NCBI RefSeq assembly: GCF_029207735.1
Contig: NZ_CP104395.1
Location: forward strand, 310,001 to 374,000
DNA: 64,000 bases
Direction of reading: 5' to 3'
From: Candidatus Nanohalococcus occultus
GTDB taxonomy: Archaea > Nanohalarchaeota > Nanosalinia > Nanosalinales > Nanosalinaceae
In this document: positions 24,937-34,922 of the stretch, in pieces
Layout of the letters: the number at the start of each line of letters is the position of its first letter
How positions within the stretch are numbered: position 1 is the stretch's first letter
Notes under the pieces: model-generated
What the model saw: the letters and a program-made list of their open reading frames with translations, nothing else
Told to the model about the DNA's origin: nothing
Database searches by the model: none
Made by a program: the position numbers and the translations under genes

Positions 24937-26955
24937 CTAGAACTTGTTATCGTTTATTCTACGCGCCAGATAGAATGCGTTCAGCCCGAAGGCCGTACTC
25001 ATTTCTGATAAGTCTGTAGGTGTTTCAGTATAGTAAAGCATCAGGTAGTCTGAGGTATCGTAGATGGACTGAATCTTGCTTGGGAAGCCTGCTGTAGACT
25101 TGACAGCCATCTTCCTGTCACGTGTATAATTATTCAGTTTTCCGATCGACTCTATTTCAGGATCTGTCTGGAAAGCAATACTGTCCAGGATTTCAGGTCC
25201 TTGTATAGGATTTGTATTATTCTTCCGTAGGTGCTGTATAAACTTCCCGCCGTTGAAAGGTCTTACTCTAACCTTTCTTGGCTCTTCTCTTTTTCCATGA
25301 TATCTACAGTAGCCTTCGACATAATCTTTCAATCCGTCGAACTCCTTCTTATCGTCGTCTGGGATTATGTCGCGAAGCTCTTCTCTCTTCAGGAACTCTA
25401 TTTTGCCCCATGTTAGTAGGTGTCGAAGGTTGTATGCTTTCATTTCTTTTTCCTTTTCATCGTAGAGTAAGGCCTGAAAGTTTTCTCCTCGGTACGTTTC
25501 CAGTGATCTCAAGGTCTCTAGGAGTCGAGGATTTTCGTTAATAAATTCTATTTCATTTCCTAACTCCTTGTCAGATAGTTTGTGTTCATTTGTGGAGAAA
25601 AGGTTTTTGATAAGCTGGAAGGATCTTTTCTGGAATTCTGGTGTCTGTGAGTCTGGAAGTTTTTCGCTTACATTTAAGGTGTGGAAAAGCCATTCCTTGA
25701 CAGAGTATGTTCGAGTAAACGATTCAGGTCTCTCATTTTCATCAAGTTTCTCTTCTACAATAGTTTCCAACTCTTCACGAGTTAAGCTGTCTTTTTTCTC
25801 TGTTTCAATAAGTTCTTTTTCTGTAAAGCAAAGTATTTCGTGTTCTGTCTGTTTTTCTGGGTTTCTGAGGCGTCCAATTCTCTGTATGAATGTTGGTGCA
25901 TCGAACGCTGAGAAGATCAGGTTTTCCACATCGAAGTCAACTCCTACTTCTACTGCTGAGTTACTTACGAGGACATCGAAGTTTTCCAGTTTTTCTCCGA
26001 TATTTTCTCTGTGGAATCCGTCTATCCGCTCTACCTGTAAATCAAGTTTTTCTTCAAGGTAGCTGTAAACGTCATCTACTTCCTTCAGTCCATCAAGCAT
26101 CACAACAGTTCTGCCAGAATTACAAATCTCCAGGATTCTTTCCTGTATCTCTTCCTTTTCTTCACTTATTATTTCTTGACTGGTCTTAAACAGTTCTGCG
26201 TCTCTCAGTTCTAATTCAGCTTCCGGCATTATCTTGGTCGAGTCTTCAAACTCTAGATTGGACGTATCGGAATCTACGATTTCAACGCTGTCAAAAACAT
26301 TTCTTAGTGGTTTAGTTGCTTTTTCATCTGGTGTTGCTGATAGAAAAACTCCTTTCTGTATTTTAGAGGCAGGTTCTTTCATCAAGTAGGATACAGCGTA
26401 CAGCAGATCGTTTCTCTGTTTGACCTCGGCCATGTGAAACTCGTCTACCACCACTATATCGCTACCATTTATCAGAGATTCAAGATTTTGGCCCTGAGGC
26501 CCATAAAGATGCTTTAGAATGAGAATAAGGGTGTCGGGATTAGTGAAAAGAATTGAAGGTTCGTTTTCTAAGAAATCCAGTTCTCGTATTATATGCGCTG
26601 CTGCTTTTCCGTTGCTGTCTGTTCCTATCTCTTTTTTCTTCTCTGAAACAGATTCGCGGGTTAGCTTATCATATTTGAATTCTTTATCTGAAAAATAGTC
26701 ATTGTGAAACTTTCTAGCGGCGTCAACCTGGTCCTCTACTAGTGCGTTTGTTGGGTATACTGCTATTGCGGAAAGGTTATCTTCCAGCACCGGTTTCATC
26801 CAGGAAAAAGTCTTCCCTGAGCCTGTGGGAGATGTGTTGAATAGTATTTTCTCTCCGTCTTCCCGAATTTTTTCCTGTAGCTCCAGTTGATGGCTGTATG
26901 GATTGATTTCAGGGAGATAATTGGCCTGTTTTTGTTCAATATGGAGGCCTGACAA
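24937..26955 (-). CDS. cas3: Cas3' helicase (no HD domain), type I-D
   Basis: 672 residues, superfamily 2 helicase. Walker A TSPTGSGKT (41-49), DEFH box (171-174), motif III LSATP (205-209), and motif VI QRIGRLRNPE. There is no N-terminal HD nuclease; in type I-D that domain sits in Cas10d, which matches this locus. The helicase unwinds target DNA after Cascade binding. It starts 2 bases after the csc1 stop. Confidence 0.93.
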   Translation of the reverse strand: MSGLHIEQKQANYLPEINPYSHQLELQEKIREDGEKILFNTSPTGSGKTFSWMKPVLEDNLSAIAVYPTNALVEDQVDAARKFHNDYFSDKEFKYDKLTRESVSEKKKEIGTDSNGKAAAHIIRELDFLENEPSILFTNPDTLILILKHLYGPQGQNLESLINGSDIVVVDEFHMAEVKQRNDLLYAVSYLMKEPASKIQKGVFLSATPDEKATKPLRNVFDSVEIVDSDTSNLEFEDSTKIMPEAELELRDAELFKTSQEIISEEKEEIQERILEICNSGRTVVMLDGLKEVDDVYSYLEEKLDLQVERIDGFHRENIGEKLENFDVLVSNSAVEVGVDFDVENLIFSAFDAPTFIQRIGRLRNPEKQTEHEILCFTEKELIETEKKDSLTREELETIVEEKLDENERPESFTRTYSVKEWLFHTLNVSEKLPDSQTPEFQKRSFQLIKNLFSTNEHKLSDKELGNEIEFINENPRLLETLRSLETYRGENFQALLYDEKEKEMKAYNLRHLLTWGKIEFLKREELRDIIPDDDKKEFDGLKDYVEGYCRYHGKREEPRKVRVRPFNGGKFIQHLRKNNTNPIQGPEILDSIAFQTDPEIESIGKLNNYTRDRKMAVKSTAGFPSKIQSIYDTSDYLMLYYTETPTDLSEMSTAFGLNAFYLARRINDNKF

Positions 26956-26957
26956 GT

Positions 26958-27647
26958 CTATCTTTTCTGTTTCAGGAATTCCAAGTCACCTGGCAGAACA
27001 GCCTTTTCGTTTTCTCCATAGTTTAGTTCGTAGTAATTTCCTTTGTATCTGGCCTGAAGGATCAAAGGCGCAGGACGTATCTTGCGGGTCAAAAGATCGC
27101 CTTTAGGTTCAAGGCCTGTATCATAGGCGCCGATCGGATGACTGCTTGTAAACTCTCCGTTTTTCTTCTCTATCTCTATTTCCTCTATTTCCAGACTACA
27201 TTTACCCCGTTTCTTACCCAGTCGGAAATATTTTGGAAGTTCGATGTCGTCTTCCGCTATTAGGAAGGTCTCGAATCTGTTTCCGCTTGTGACAACTTTC
27301 TCTGTACCTACTTTTGGAAAGTTTTTGTCTGCTACCTCGTTTTCCGGATCCTGAGCGGACAGATTTCTTTCAGCATACTTGTTCCCTGAAACTGTTGTCA
27401 AGAGATTTGTGTATTTGGTCTCGTTTACAGGTCTTGCTGGAGCCACATAGATGTCTTTTTGGTCTTCTGTGTCTTCTGTGTATGTGGGTTTTCCTAGTGT
27501 GTCTGCGTAACGGGATTTTGAGATTCCGAGCGCATAGTAGAGAGAGGTATTGGAGATGTAACTCCCTGTCTCTACCAGTCTACCTATCTCTCTTGCTGCA
27601 CCTCTTACTATGCCTTCAGTCCTGATTTCAAGTCTGTAAGCCTTCAA
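26958..27647 (-). CDS. csc1: Csc1 (type I-D Cas5)
   Basis: 229 residues. The start MKAYRLEIRTEGIVRGAARE and the later TRKIRPAPLILQARYKG fit the RAMP-fold Cas5 of I-D systems. It would hold the 5' handle of the crRNA. The assignment rests on the RAMP-like pattern plus its place between csc2 and cas3'. Overlaps the csc2 stop by ATGA (27644-27647). Confidence 0.87.
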   Translation of the reverse strand: MKAYRLEIRTEGIVRGAAREIGRLVETGSYISNTSLYYALGISKSRYADTLGKPTYTEDTEDQKDIYVAPARPVNETKYTNLLTTVSGNKYAERNLSAQDPENEVADKNFPKVGTEKVVTSGNRFETFLIAEDDIELPKYFRLGKKRGKCSLEIEEIEIEKKNGEFTSSHPIGAYDTGLEPKGDLLTRKIRPAPLILQARYKGNYYELNYGENEKAVLPGDLEFLKQKR

Positions 27648-28573
27648 CTTTCAACACTTTCCACGAACTCTCGAGATTTTTCCTCCTGGCTTTCCAGATA
27701 ATCTTCAATGTTTTCCCTGACCTCATCCAGAACATCCTCCAAGCTGTCAACTTCCTCACAGTCAAGCCTATCTTCTTCAACAAGCTGATCGAAGGCCTGC
27801 TTCACTGTTTCCTGTACTGTCTCAGAGTCTAGTGTGTCCTGCTCGACAGCTTCTTCTCCAAGTAGTTCGATTGTCTTCTTGGTTACTGCGAGGTTGGAAG
27901 GACCTTCTTCATCTCCTGTGTAAATTCCGAGGATGTGGTTTTTGGTTCGTCCCTGTCGTGAACTTGTTGCGCCGTACCGCTTGTTCTTCATCGTGGTTGA
28001 TAGGAAGAAGGCGACTTCCTCAGGAGTAGCGTCCTTCAAGGTTATGACCGAAGGGAACATTGTTCCAGGTTGGACAAAGTCTGGTTCTCTGATGCCTGTC
28101 ATGGCTTCTTCTCCAGATGTTTCCTGGCTGTAGTTATCGCCCGGAGCGTTCTGGAACTTCTCCTCGACAACTTTCTTCGCATCTCGGAGACTGTAGGCTG
28201 TGTCGTACATGACGCGTGAGGTGATTGAAATGTTTCTGTCGCTGCTGGATGCTGCAGATCCGTACATGACGCATTCAGGGCATTCCTGGCACATCTCGTT
28301 GACATCCATTGTGCATTCGACATCTTCCAGCATTTCTCGTTGCATGGACTTTGCGAACCTGCGGTCGCTTCCACTCTGCTTCCTCATGAACATGAGAACA
28401 GGATTGTATTCGTCATCCTCGAGTCCTATGGTTCCAAGGTCTGCGTCCTGGCCGTTTGTCGTGAATACTGCGTTGCTTTCCAGTTCTCGCAGCACCAGGA
28501 TTGAGACATAGTTGTTTTCTGGTTTGTTTGTAAGTTCTTCTACCGTACCGTTGTCAAGTTGTTCTAAGCTCAT
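27644..28573 (-). CDS. csc2: Csc2 (type I-D Cas7 backbone subunit)
   Basis: 309 residues. A zinc-binding set C87, C95, C98, C101 (in NEMCQECPECVMYGSAA) is characteristic of Csc2. VFTTNGQD near residue 36 and the thumb-like TMKNKRYGATSSRQGRTKNH motif are as in the family. Several copies would form the crRNA-binding backbone. The last 70 residues are an acidic coiled tail, a likely halophile addition. Confidence 0.93.
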   Translation of the reverse strand: MSLEQLDNGTVEELTNKPENNYVSILVLRELESNAVFTTNGQDADLGTIGLEDDEYNPVLMFMRKQSGSDRRFAKSMQREMLEDVECTMDVNEMCQECPECVMYGSAASSSDRNISITSRVMYDTAYSLRDAKKVVEEKFQNAPGDNYSQETSGEEAMTGIREPDFVQPGTMFPSVITLKDATPEEVAFFLSTTMKNKRYGATSSRQGRTKNHILGIYTGDEEGPSNLAVTKKTIELLGEEAVEQDTLDSETVQETVKQAFDQLVEEDRLDCEEVDSLEDVLDEVRENIEDYLESQEEKSREFVESVES

Positions 28574-28601
28574 CTAATTTACACCTTTGAATCTGATAAC
28601 A

Positions 28602-31439
28602 TCAGTTTCCACTATTTTTCCTCTTCAAAATGCCTGAATAGTAGGCATCCGCAAAGTTGTTGGATTTGCGTTTCATCTTTCCAGGCTTGCCGTCGCATAG
28701 ACTGTAGAAAATCTCATCCACGAAGAAATCAGCGAATTCATCTATCCGTTCGCCGAAACCTTTCTCCGTGTCCAAGTCGTCTTTCGACTTGCTGAAAGTT
28801 TGGTCTGTTCTCTCAAGTCCTTTCCTGAGACGACCGGATACTAGATTCTTGTAGTCCTCTTTCCCGAGATCGTTATCCGTCTTAGTCACAGCTTTCACTG
28901 CTTCCCGGAAAGGTCTTTCAACGGCGTATGCCTTGTAGGATTTTGGAATAGCGATTCTGTAACCTAGTTCTGATAAGTGGTCTAATTTATTTTCCGTCAT
29001 AGTATCACCTAAAATTTTATCGACAACCTCAGCCTCTCTGAGATGGTAACCTGCGTTTTCAGGACCTTGATCTCTTACAATCATCTTCAACAGCTTTGAA
29101 CCCGGAAGCTCGTTATTCCTACATACGCGTAGATACTTAGCAAACAAACTATCTTTGCGTTCAACAGCGTATCCAAGCCTGATCAGGCTGGCAAACGCTT
29201 TCAGTTTTGCTTCCAGCTCCGAACTGTAATCTAAACCTCCGTATTCTTCATCAAGTTTCTGGATGCTGACTGTCTCACCTGTGACGCTGAGAACCTGGCT
29301 CTTACCACAGTCAATCTTCACCATTTCATCGAAGTTCGAACCATCTGTGTTCACAGGTTTCTCACTAATAACAGCTCTTGAACCCGAAATCTGTGCGGTA
29401 AGAAGGCCTGTAAATATTGAGAGGAAATGAACTGAGGTATCGTTTAATGAGCTTCCACTGTTGCTTCGCTGATATTCAAGGATTTGTACTCCGAAGTTGT
29501 TCTTGAATTCTCCCATAGTCGAGTGGAGTACATCCCATCCGTCATCGTCAGCCATGTTTCCAAAGTAGTCATCTGATTCCGTAAATTCGTCATCGATAAC
29601 TTTCTCAGCTATTCTCTCAAGCTGTAGTTTCCCGTTTCCAAGCTCCTGAACAATGTTTTCGGCCAGACTCCAGCTCTCTGGTGTGTAAAAATAGTCTGGG
29701 ATCAAGTGGAAGAAGATCCGGTAATCCGATGATGGGCTTCCTTCAATATTTCTCAGACCGAACTCTACCTGACACGGCTTACAGAGGATCTGGCTCTCTG
29801 GCTTTGAAGCTCCAAGATTCTTGAAGTTACTGAATCCTGACTGAAGGCCTGTATCGCTTTTGTTTGTCTCCATATCGCCTTTGTTTCCAAAAGTCGATCT
29901 ATTACAGATGTTGCAGACTTTGCTCCGGCTTTTGCCAGTGTACTCATCGAAAACATCTGGCTGTTCAATTTTATGATCTGTAGAGTTCAGTACGATGAGA
30001 TCGGAAAGGTAGGCCTTGATTTCTTTCTGGAACTCTCCCATAAGTTCTTCTTCAAGCTCCTGCTCGTCGATTTTATCCAGCAGTCTCTCGGAAAGGTTTT
30101 CGGCAAGCTTTACTGGTTCAAAATCTTCGACTTCTTTCCCATCTATCTCTGAGTTAAGGAATTCCTGGGCTATTGGAAGTGAGTAGTTCCACTTTCCTCC
30201 AGTAGTAAGCTCACTGTCTTGTTCATCGCTGATGTCCTGAAGTCTGGAAGCCGAGTCCTCTGCGTTAAAGATTTCGCCTAGAACTTCAAGACCGTCATTT
30301 AAACCCATTTCTTCGCTAAGTATTTCTTTGTAAAAAGTAGCCACTATACGCCCATAGCCGATAACTTTTCTTCCTTCCTCTATTTCTATACCTGAGATCT
30401 CTGAAGCAGTCTGAATGTCATTTATCATCGCATCTGTGGCGCTGTTATCACTTTCTGCGGCTCCGATACCTTTTACAACGAATCCCTTTGCTATGGTTTC
30501 AAGACCTGCGTAAAAGTAGTATTCTGGGCTTGCGTTGTATGATCCGAGCCGACCGCCTGTAATAGAATCGGAGAGTTTTACCGGGTTGGAGAAGTTATCA
30601 TGTGCTTCCTTGATATCATCCATGAAATGTCCGAGAATTTCTTTGAAGACTTCTTCATCAAGTTCAATTTCTTCTTTCTCTTTCTCGGTTATGTATAGGC
30701 ATCCATCACTGTAAATTGTTAGTAAAGGCCTTTCTTTTTCTTTCATGTACTGGGAGATCGACCGATTGATGATGTTGGTTAAGACACCTTTCTCTTCTCT
30801 TAACTGGTGGTGTCTGAACTCCAAATCTGTGAATTTTTCCTCCAGAACCTTTTGGCTTCTGCTACTTGCTGCGTCTTCTGGAGTTGGGCTTGAGGCTATG
30901 CTGTCAGCTAAACGGACAAAAGGCGACAGATTTCCGAACTCGGGTGAACGAGCAATTTTCGCATTCCACGATTTGTGAGAGGCCTTTACAGCAGAATAAT
31001 AGGCTTCAGTGTTCAGATCACAGAACTCTTCCAGCCCAGAGTCTTCAACTATCTCAGTTACTAACCTCTTATCTACGTTGAACTCTTCCTCTGCGCCATC
31101 TACAGTCCTTAACTTGTGGATATCATGGACAACGAAAAGTGCGATACTTTTACGAAGTTTTGAATCAGAAAAATCTCTGTCAAGTTCTGTAAGCGTTCTC
31201 TGAAGCTGTGAAAGAAAAGTAACGCCGTTTCTTATGTGATTAAGCAATGACTGGTCGGTTTTCCCAAAATCTACAGATTTAGATGGTTTATAACCCCATT
31301 TCATTTTCCGTAACTTAGGATCTATGATGCTATAGTATTCTTTCAGTATATCAGAAGATTTTTCCTCCTCATATTCAAGAGTTACTTCCATAGCTTGTTC
31401 AACAAGATCTTCCATCCCAAATTCTTCTTCGTTGCTCAT
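28602..31439 (-). CDS. cas10d: Cas10d (type I-D large subunit with HD nuclease)
   Basis: 945 residues. The N-terminal HD domain shows H68 (LLNHIRNG), H105-D106 (VVHDIHK), H155 (ASHKSWN) and D179 (RLADSIASS), the nuclease that cuts target DNA in I-D systems in partnership with the separate Cas3' helicase. A zinc finger lies mid-protein (CNICNRS ... CKPCQVEFG). The polymerase-like GGDD motif of type III Cas10 is not seen, as expected for I-D. This gene and csc2 identify the system subtype. Confidence 0.93.
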   Translation of the reverse strand: MSNEEEFGMEDLVEQAMEVTLEYEEEKSSDILKEYYSIIDPKLRKMKWGYKPSKSVDFGKTDQSLLNHIRNGVTFLSQLQRTLTELDRDFSDSKLRKSIALFVVHDIHKLRTVDGAEEEFNVDKRLVTEIVEDSGLEEFCDLNTEAYYSAVKASHKSWNAKIARSPEFGNLSPFVRLADSIASSPTPEDAASSRSQKVLEEKFTDLEFRHHQLREEKGVLTNIINRSISQYMKEKERPLLTIYSDGCLYITEKEKEEIELDEEVFKEILGHFMDDIKEAHDNFSNPVKLSDSITGGRLGSYNASPEYYFYAGLETIAKGFVVKGIGAAESDNSATDAMINDIQTASEISGIEIEEGRKVIGYGRIVATFYKEILSEEMGLNDGLEVLGEIFNAEDSASRLQDISDEQDSELTTGGKWNYSLPIAQEFLNSEIDGKEVEDFEPVKLAENLSERLLDKIDEQELEEELMGEFQKEIKAYLSDLIVLNSTDHKIEQPDVFDEYTGKSRSKVCNICNRSTFGNKGDMETNKSDTGLQSGFSNFKNLGASKPESQILCKPCQVEFGLRNIEGSPSSDYRIFFHLIPDYFYTPESWSLAENIVQELGNGKLQLERIAEKVIDDEFTESDDYFGNMADDDGWDVLHSTMGEFKNNFGVQILEYQRSNSGSSLNDTSVHFLSIFTGLLTAQISGSRAVISEKPVNTDGSNFDEMVKIDCGKSQVLSVTGETVSIQKLDEEYGGLDYSSELEAKLKAFASLIRLGYAVERKDSLFAKYLRVCRNNELPGSKLLKMIVRDQGPENAGYHLREAEVVDKILGDTMTENKLDHLSELGYRIAIPKSYKAYAVERPFREAVKAVTKTDNDLGKEDYKNLVSGRLRKGLERTDQTFSKSKDDLDTEKGFGERIDEFADFFVDEIFYSLCDGKPGKMKRKSNNFADAYYSGILKRKNSGN

Positions 31440-31440
31440 T

Positions 31441-32250
31441 TCAGTATCGTACCTCTGTGTAAGTATTACCTAGTCCTCGGGCTGTGTGGCTGCCGAGGCC
31501 TGCGTGTTTGGCGTACCGTGTTAGTATTGCGAGTTTTTTCTTGAGTTGGTCGGATGCGTTTTTGAAGCCGTATTCTGTTTTGCCTGTGAATCCGAAGGCT
31601 TTGATCTGTTTTTTGGATTCTCCGTCTTGTTTGCGTGTCACGACGGTGTTTGCGGTATCATGGGAGTATGATTTTTCTATAACGTGTTTTTTCAGTTCTT
31701 CTGTTTCTAGCTTGAACTCCATGTTTTCAGGTGCGTTCCTGTTCCACGAGTTTTCCAGTGCTTTGAAAACGGCCTCTCGGTGAGGGAACATCTCAGTTAC
31801 TTCAGAGTCTTTGTACTGTATTGAGGCAGGTGAAAGGAAGTGGAAGTAAAGTCCGTTAGGGGTTTTCTTTTCCATAAGCTCTTTCCAGGTGATTTCTTCC
31901 GTGTTCATGCCTGTTATTTCGAAGCTTTCTCCGGCGATATCTAGTTTTTGTCCTTTGAGAATGAGGTCGTTGAACAGTTCCTGGAATCCTTCGGAGTCGA
32001 TAAGGTTGATGAAGAAACTGTATTCGGTATCGGAGAAAACGCGTTTCCTGTTTCTGTCTTTCCTGTCAAACTCTCCGTTAAGCGGGCTGACGGTCATCTC
32101 TGCGTTTTCAGATCTGTGTATCTTTTCACTGAGTTCGGGGTTCGTTTTCCGTATGCTACTGAGTGCGGCAGAGTAGAGGAGGTGGCCGGTTGAGTGAGGT
32201 ATCAACGTATTATTCTCCGGCCTACATCTGATCTCTATTGAATTAATCAC
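31441..32250 (-). CDS. cas6: CRISPR RNA endonuclease Cas6
   Basis: 269 residues. Two RAMP ferredoxin-like domains end in the glycine-rich loop region KHAGLGSHTARGLGNTYTEV, the hallmark of Cas6. His residues near the N-terminus (IPHSTGHLL) are candidates for the active site. Cas6 cuts the array transcript inside each repeat. First gene of the cas operon; it starts 1 base before cas10d's ATG. Repeat ends of both arrays (ATTGAAA) fit Cas6 products. Confidence 0.9.
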   Translation of the reverse strand: MINSIEIRCRPENNTLIPHSTGHLLYSAALSSIRKTNPELSEKIHRSENAEMTVSPLNGEFDRKDRNRKRVFSDTEYSFFINLIDSEGFQELFNDLILKGQKLDIAGESFEITGMNTEEITWKELMEKKTPNGLYFHFLSPASIQYKDSEVTEMFPHREAVFKALENSWNRNAPENMEFKLETEELKKHVIEKSYSHDTANTVVTRKQDGESKKQIKAFGFTGKTEYGFKNASDQLKKKLAILTRYAKHAGLGSHTARGLGNTYTEVRY

Positions 32251-32275
32251 GGTTACAGTAATGAAAATCGGTTTT

Positions 32276-32307
32276 TATGTAGCCCGTTGGTTGTAAAGTA
32301 CTACATA
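32276..32307. promoter_or_regulatory. Inverted repeat in the cas6/csa3 intergenic region
   Basis: TATGTAG (32276-32282) and CTACATA (32301-32307) are perfect inverted half-sites 18 bases apart, in the divergent promoter between cas6 and csa3. On the minus strand an ATAAAAA box (about 32271-32277) serves cas6; on the plus strand TATTTTTA (32313-32320) lies about 28 bases before the csa3 ATG. A plausible binding site for the Csa3 regulator. Confidence 0.5.
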
Positions 32308-32347
32308 GGTGGTATTTTTAGAAAAATTGCTGTTTAATTGGGAAGTA

Positions 32348-32986
32348 ATGTCTAAGAGCTTTATTTTTAACATGGGTTATGATACGTCTCACGTACACTC
32401 AGTTCTTTCCAAGGAAAGTCTGGAGCCGGGTTCCTCGGTGATTCTGCTGGTGCCGCCCGGCAAAACAGGGTCTCAAAGCAGCGATAAAAGACAGGAAAAT
32501 GCTATACATGATATTTCGAATTACCTTTCCAGTCTGGACTTGAATGTAGAGCTGGAGACCATGCGTCTCAAAGGAGTATTTGATCAGGATCTCTTAGCCC
32601 TCAACCGTTTTCTATCTGGATTGGAGGGCGAGGTATGTTTAAGTCTCTCTGGAGGTTCTAGAGATATACTTATACCACTGACACTGGCAGCCTCATATAA
32701 TTCCCAGAATATTGAGAAAACGTACTTCAGAAGTGATCTGAATTCCGGTCTTAATACTTTCGAACTGCCCGATTCTCTTTTTGGCGCTGATTCTGTTGAA
32801 AAAGAGCTTCTTGAACTAGCTGCCGGAGAGCCGAAAACCGCCGATCAGTTGTCTCAACGCAAAAATACTTCCAAGTCTACGGTTTATCGTAAACTAAGAG
32901 GCCTCAAGGAAAATGGTTTAATCGAGAAAACTGAGGAAGGCTACCAACCGACGCTTCTAGGACAAATACTTATTGAGAAACTGTAA
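32348..32986 (+). CDS. csa3: Csa3-like CARF/winged-helix transcription regulator
   Basis: 212 residues from ATG 32348; upstream in-frame codons from 32309 would overlap the promoter and are not counted. The N-terminal CARF domain (FIFNMGYDTSHVHSVL, VILLVPPG, then LSLSGGSRDILIPLTLAAS) binds cyclic oligonucleotides in relatives. A C-terminal winged helix (TADQLSQRKNTSKSTVYRKL) binds DNA. Csa3 proteins switch cas or adaptation genes. It is divergent from the cas operon and shares its promoter region. Confidence 0.88.
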   Translation: MSKSFIFNMGYDTSHVHSVLSKESLEPGSSVILLVPPGKTGSQSSDKRQENAIHDISNYLSSLDLNVELETMRLKGVFDQDLLALNRFLSGLEGEVCLSLSGGSRDILIPLTLAASYNSQNIEKTYFRSDLNSGLNTFELPDSLFGADSVEKELLELAAGEPKTADQLSQRKNTSKSTVYRKLRGLKENGLIEKTEEGYQPTLLGQILIEKL

Positions 32987-33019
32987 AGAAAGAAGATTTT
33001 TGGGCGCACAGTCGCGCCT

Positions 33020-34441
33020 CTACCGGTACCAGACCGCTCCGTCCTCACGGTCTTCTATCTCGAAACCAAGCTCGCTTAGTCTGTCACGGATGTAATCGGA
33101 GGTCTCCCAGTCCTCGTTTTCACGGAACCTCTCACGTAGCTCAACGAGCGTGTCGGCCATCTCGGATTCGGTTTTCGAGACATCTGATTCCATGTTGACG
33201 CCAAGCACTCCGAACAGTTCGACCAAAACGTCTGCGTACTCGTCTTTTACCGAGTCTCCGCCGCTTAAAGCAGAGCTAAGCAGGCGTACTTTCTCCATCA
33301 AAAACTGTTTGGCTCTTGCTGTGTGAAGATCGTTGTCCATGTAGGATTCGAAACCGTCCCTGATGTCTTCCGGTGACTCGTTGAGGTCCAAATCATTTCC
33401 ATCGGATTTTCTGATCTTCTGTACTGTGCTTCTTATCGCTGAAAGCTCTTTTTCAGCCTGCTCTAAGCCGTCTTTCGAGAAATCGGTTTCGCTCCTGTAA
33501 TGGGAGGAAATCACATACATCCGGATGGCATCGCCGCTGTATCCTTCCTCAATCAGATTTCGGACTGTGTAAAAGTTCCCTTTGGATTTAGACATCTTCT
33601 CGCCTTCGACCGTTATGAACTCGTTGTGAAGCCAGTAGTTTGCCTGTCCTTTGCCTGTGGCGGCAAAACACTGTGCGCGCTCGTTCGGATGGTGCGGGAA
33701 GATATGGTCTTTTCCGCCGGCATGGATGTCGAACTCGTCGCCGAGGTATTTCTGGCTCATAACCGAGCATTCGAGATGCCAGCCTGGGTATCCTTCGCTC
33801 CAAGGACTCGACCACTTCATCAAATGACTTTCATCGGCGTTAATCCACAGTGCGAAATCGTACTGGTTTCTCTTCCTGTCATCGTGTTCGACCCGAGCCT
33901 GTGCTTCTTCCTTTAGCTGTTCGAGATCTTTGTTTGCCATTTCTCCGTAAGGATAGTCTTCAGCGAACTTTTCAACGTCGAAGTAGACGTTGCCATCGAT
34001 CTCGTAACCGTACCCGTTTTCAATTATCTTTTTGACGTACTCAATCATCTCATGGATGTGTCCGGTAGCACGCGGAACAATGTCTTGGCGTTCAACGTTG
34101 ACTGCTTTCGTATCCTCGAAGTAACGTTCGATCTGATCTTCAACTAGTTCCATCGGCTCGATACCAAGCTTGTTCGCCCGTTTCTCGACTTTGTCCTCGC
34201 CTTGGTCTCCGTCATCGGTTAAGTGTCCGACGTCGGTGATATTTTGAACGTGCCGTACATTGTGTCCTTTGAATTCTAGGTAACGTCTTAGTGTGTCCCA
34301 GAAAATGTAGGCTCGGGCGTTTCCGACGTGTAGGTCATCGTAGATTGTCTGCCCGCAGCTGTAGAACTTGACCTTTCCTTCCTCTAATGGTTTGAACTCT
34401 TCCTTTTCTCTAGTCAAACTGTTGAACAGCTTCAGGCTCAT
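33020..34441 (-). CDS. cysS: Cysteinyl-tRNA synthetase
   Basis: 473 residues, full length. HIGH-like HVGN is at residues 38-41, with zinc ligand C29 (SCGQTIYDD) and LECSVMS later. The KMSKS motif appears in [13 protein letters not shown]. Charges tRNA-Cys. Convergent with csa3, so it ends the CRISPR region on that side. Confidence 0.97.
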   Translation of the reverse strand: MSLKLFNSLTREKEEFKPLEEGKVKFYSCGQTIYDDLHVGNARAYIFWDTLRRYLEFKGHNVRHVQNITDVGHLTDDGDQGEDKVEKRANKLGIEPMELVEDQIERYFEDTKAVNVERQDIVPRATGHIHEMIEYVKKIIENGYGYEIDGNVYFDVEKFAEDYPYGEMANKDLEQLKEEAQARVEHDDRKRNQYDFALWINADESHLMKWSSPWSEGYPGWHLECSVMSQKYLGDEFDIHAGGKDHIFPHHPNERAQCFAATGKGQANYWLHNEFITVEGEKMSKSKGNFYTVRNLIEEGYSGDAIRMYVISSHYRSETDFSKDGLEQAEKELSAIRSTVQKIRKSDGNDLDLNESPEDIRDGFESYMDNDLHTARAKQFLMEKVRLLSSALSGGDSVKDEYADVLVELFGVLGVNMESDVSKTESEMADTLVELRERFRENEDWETSDYIRDRLSELGFEIEDREDGAVWYR

Positions 34442-34478
34442 GAAACCTTTTTGCGGCCGTAGTCGTTAAAACTCTTCT

Positions 34479-34922
34479 TTAGATTGAAGGCATCTTCTTC
34501 AGCTTCTCAAGGAACTTGCTTTGTTCTTCCCTATTTTCCAGTCGTTCCACTTCGAAACCGACCAGTTCGTCTTTTAGCTCGTCAGGCATCAGCCACTGTA
34601 CGTCTGCTAAATCGTCCTGTGCTTCAGCATCACTCGTTTTCGCTTCGCAGTGATAGAGGAACTGGATGCTGTTCTTTTCCTTCTCGCCGTGAGTGTAGGT
34701 CTGGGCGTCGATCAGCTGGTGTACATTTACCTCCAGGCCGGTTTCTTCCTTGACTTCTCGTAAAAGCGCTTCTTTCAGGTCTTCTCCGTGTTCGACATGT
34801 CCGCCCAGGAAATGCCACTGGCCGCCGATCGGATGGTCGGGATCTTCCTCTTTCTTACCTATCAAGGTCTTGTTTTTCCGGGTTATCCATGCTTTGACTA
34901 CCACGCGGAACTTGTCTCTCAT
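34479..34922 (-). CDS. Nudix hydrolase
   Basis: 147 residues. The Nudix box [26 protein letters not shown] has the G-x5-E-x7-R-E-x2-E-E-x-G pattern. Substrate not determinable; family members clean oxidised or modified nucleotides. Overlaps the upstream Nudix gene (ATGA at 34919-34922), forming a tandem pair. Confidence 0.88.
   Translation of the reverse strand: MRDKFRVVVKAWITRKNKTLIGKKEEDPDHPIGGQWHFLGGHVEHGEDLKEALLREVKEETGLEVNVHQLIDAQTYTHGEKEKNSIQFLYHCEAKTSDAEAQDDLADVQWLMPDELKDELVGFEVERLENREEQSKFLEKLKKMPSI

Noticed and set aside
32309-32347. Longer start of csa3
   Set aside because: It would cover the TATA-like box 28 bases before ATG 32348, and the CARF fold starts right after the latter.
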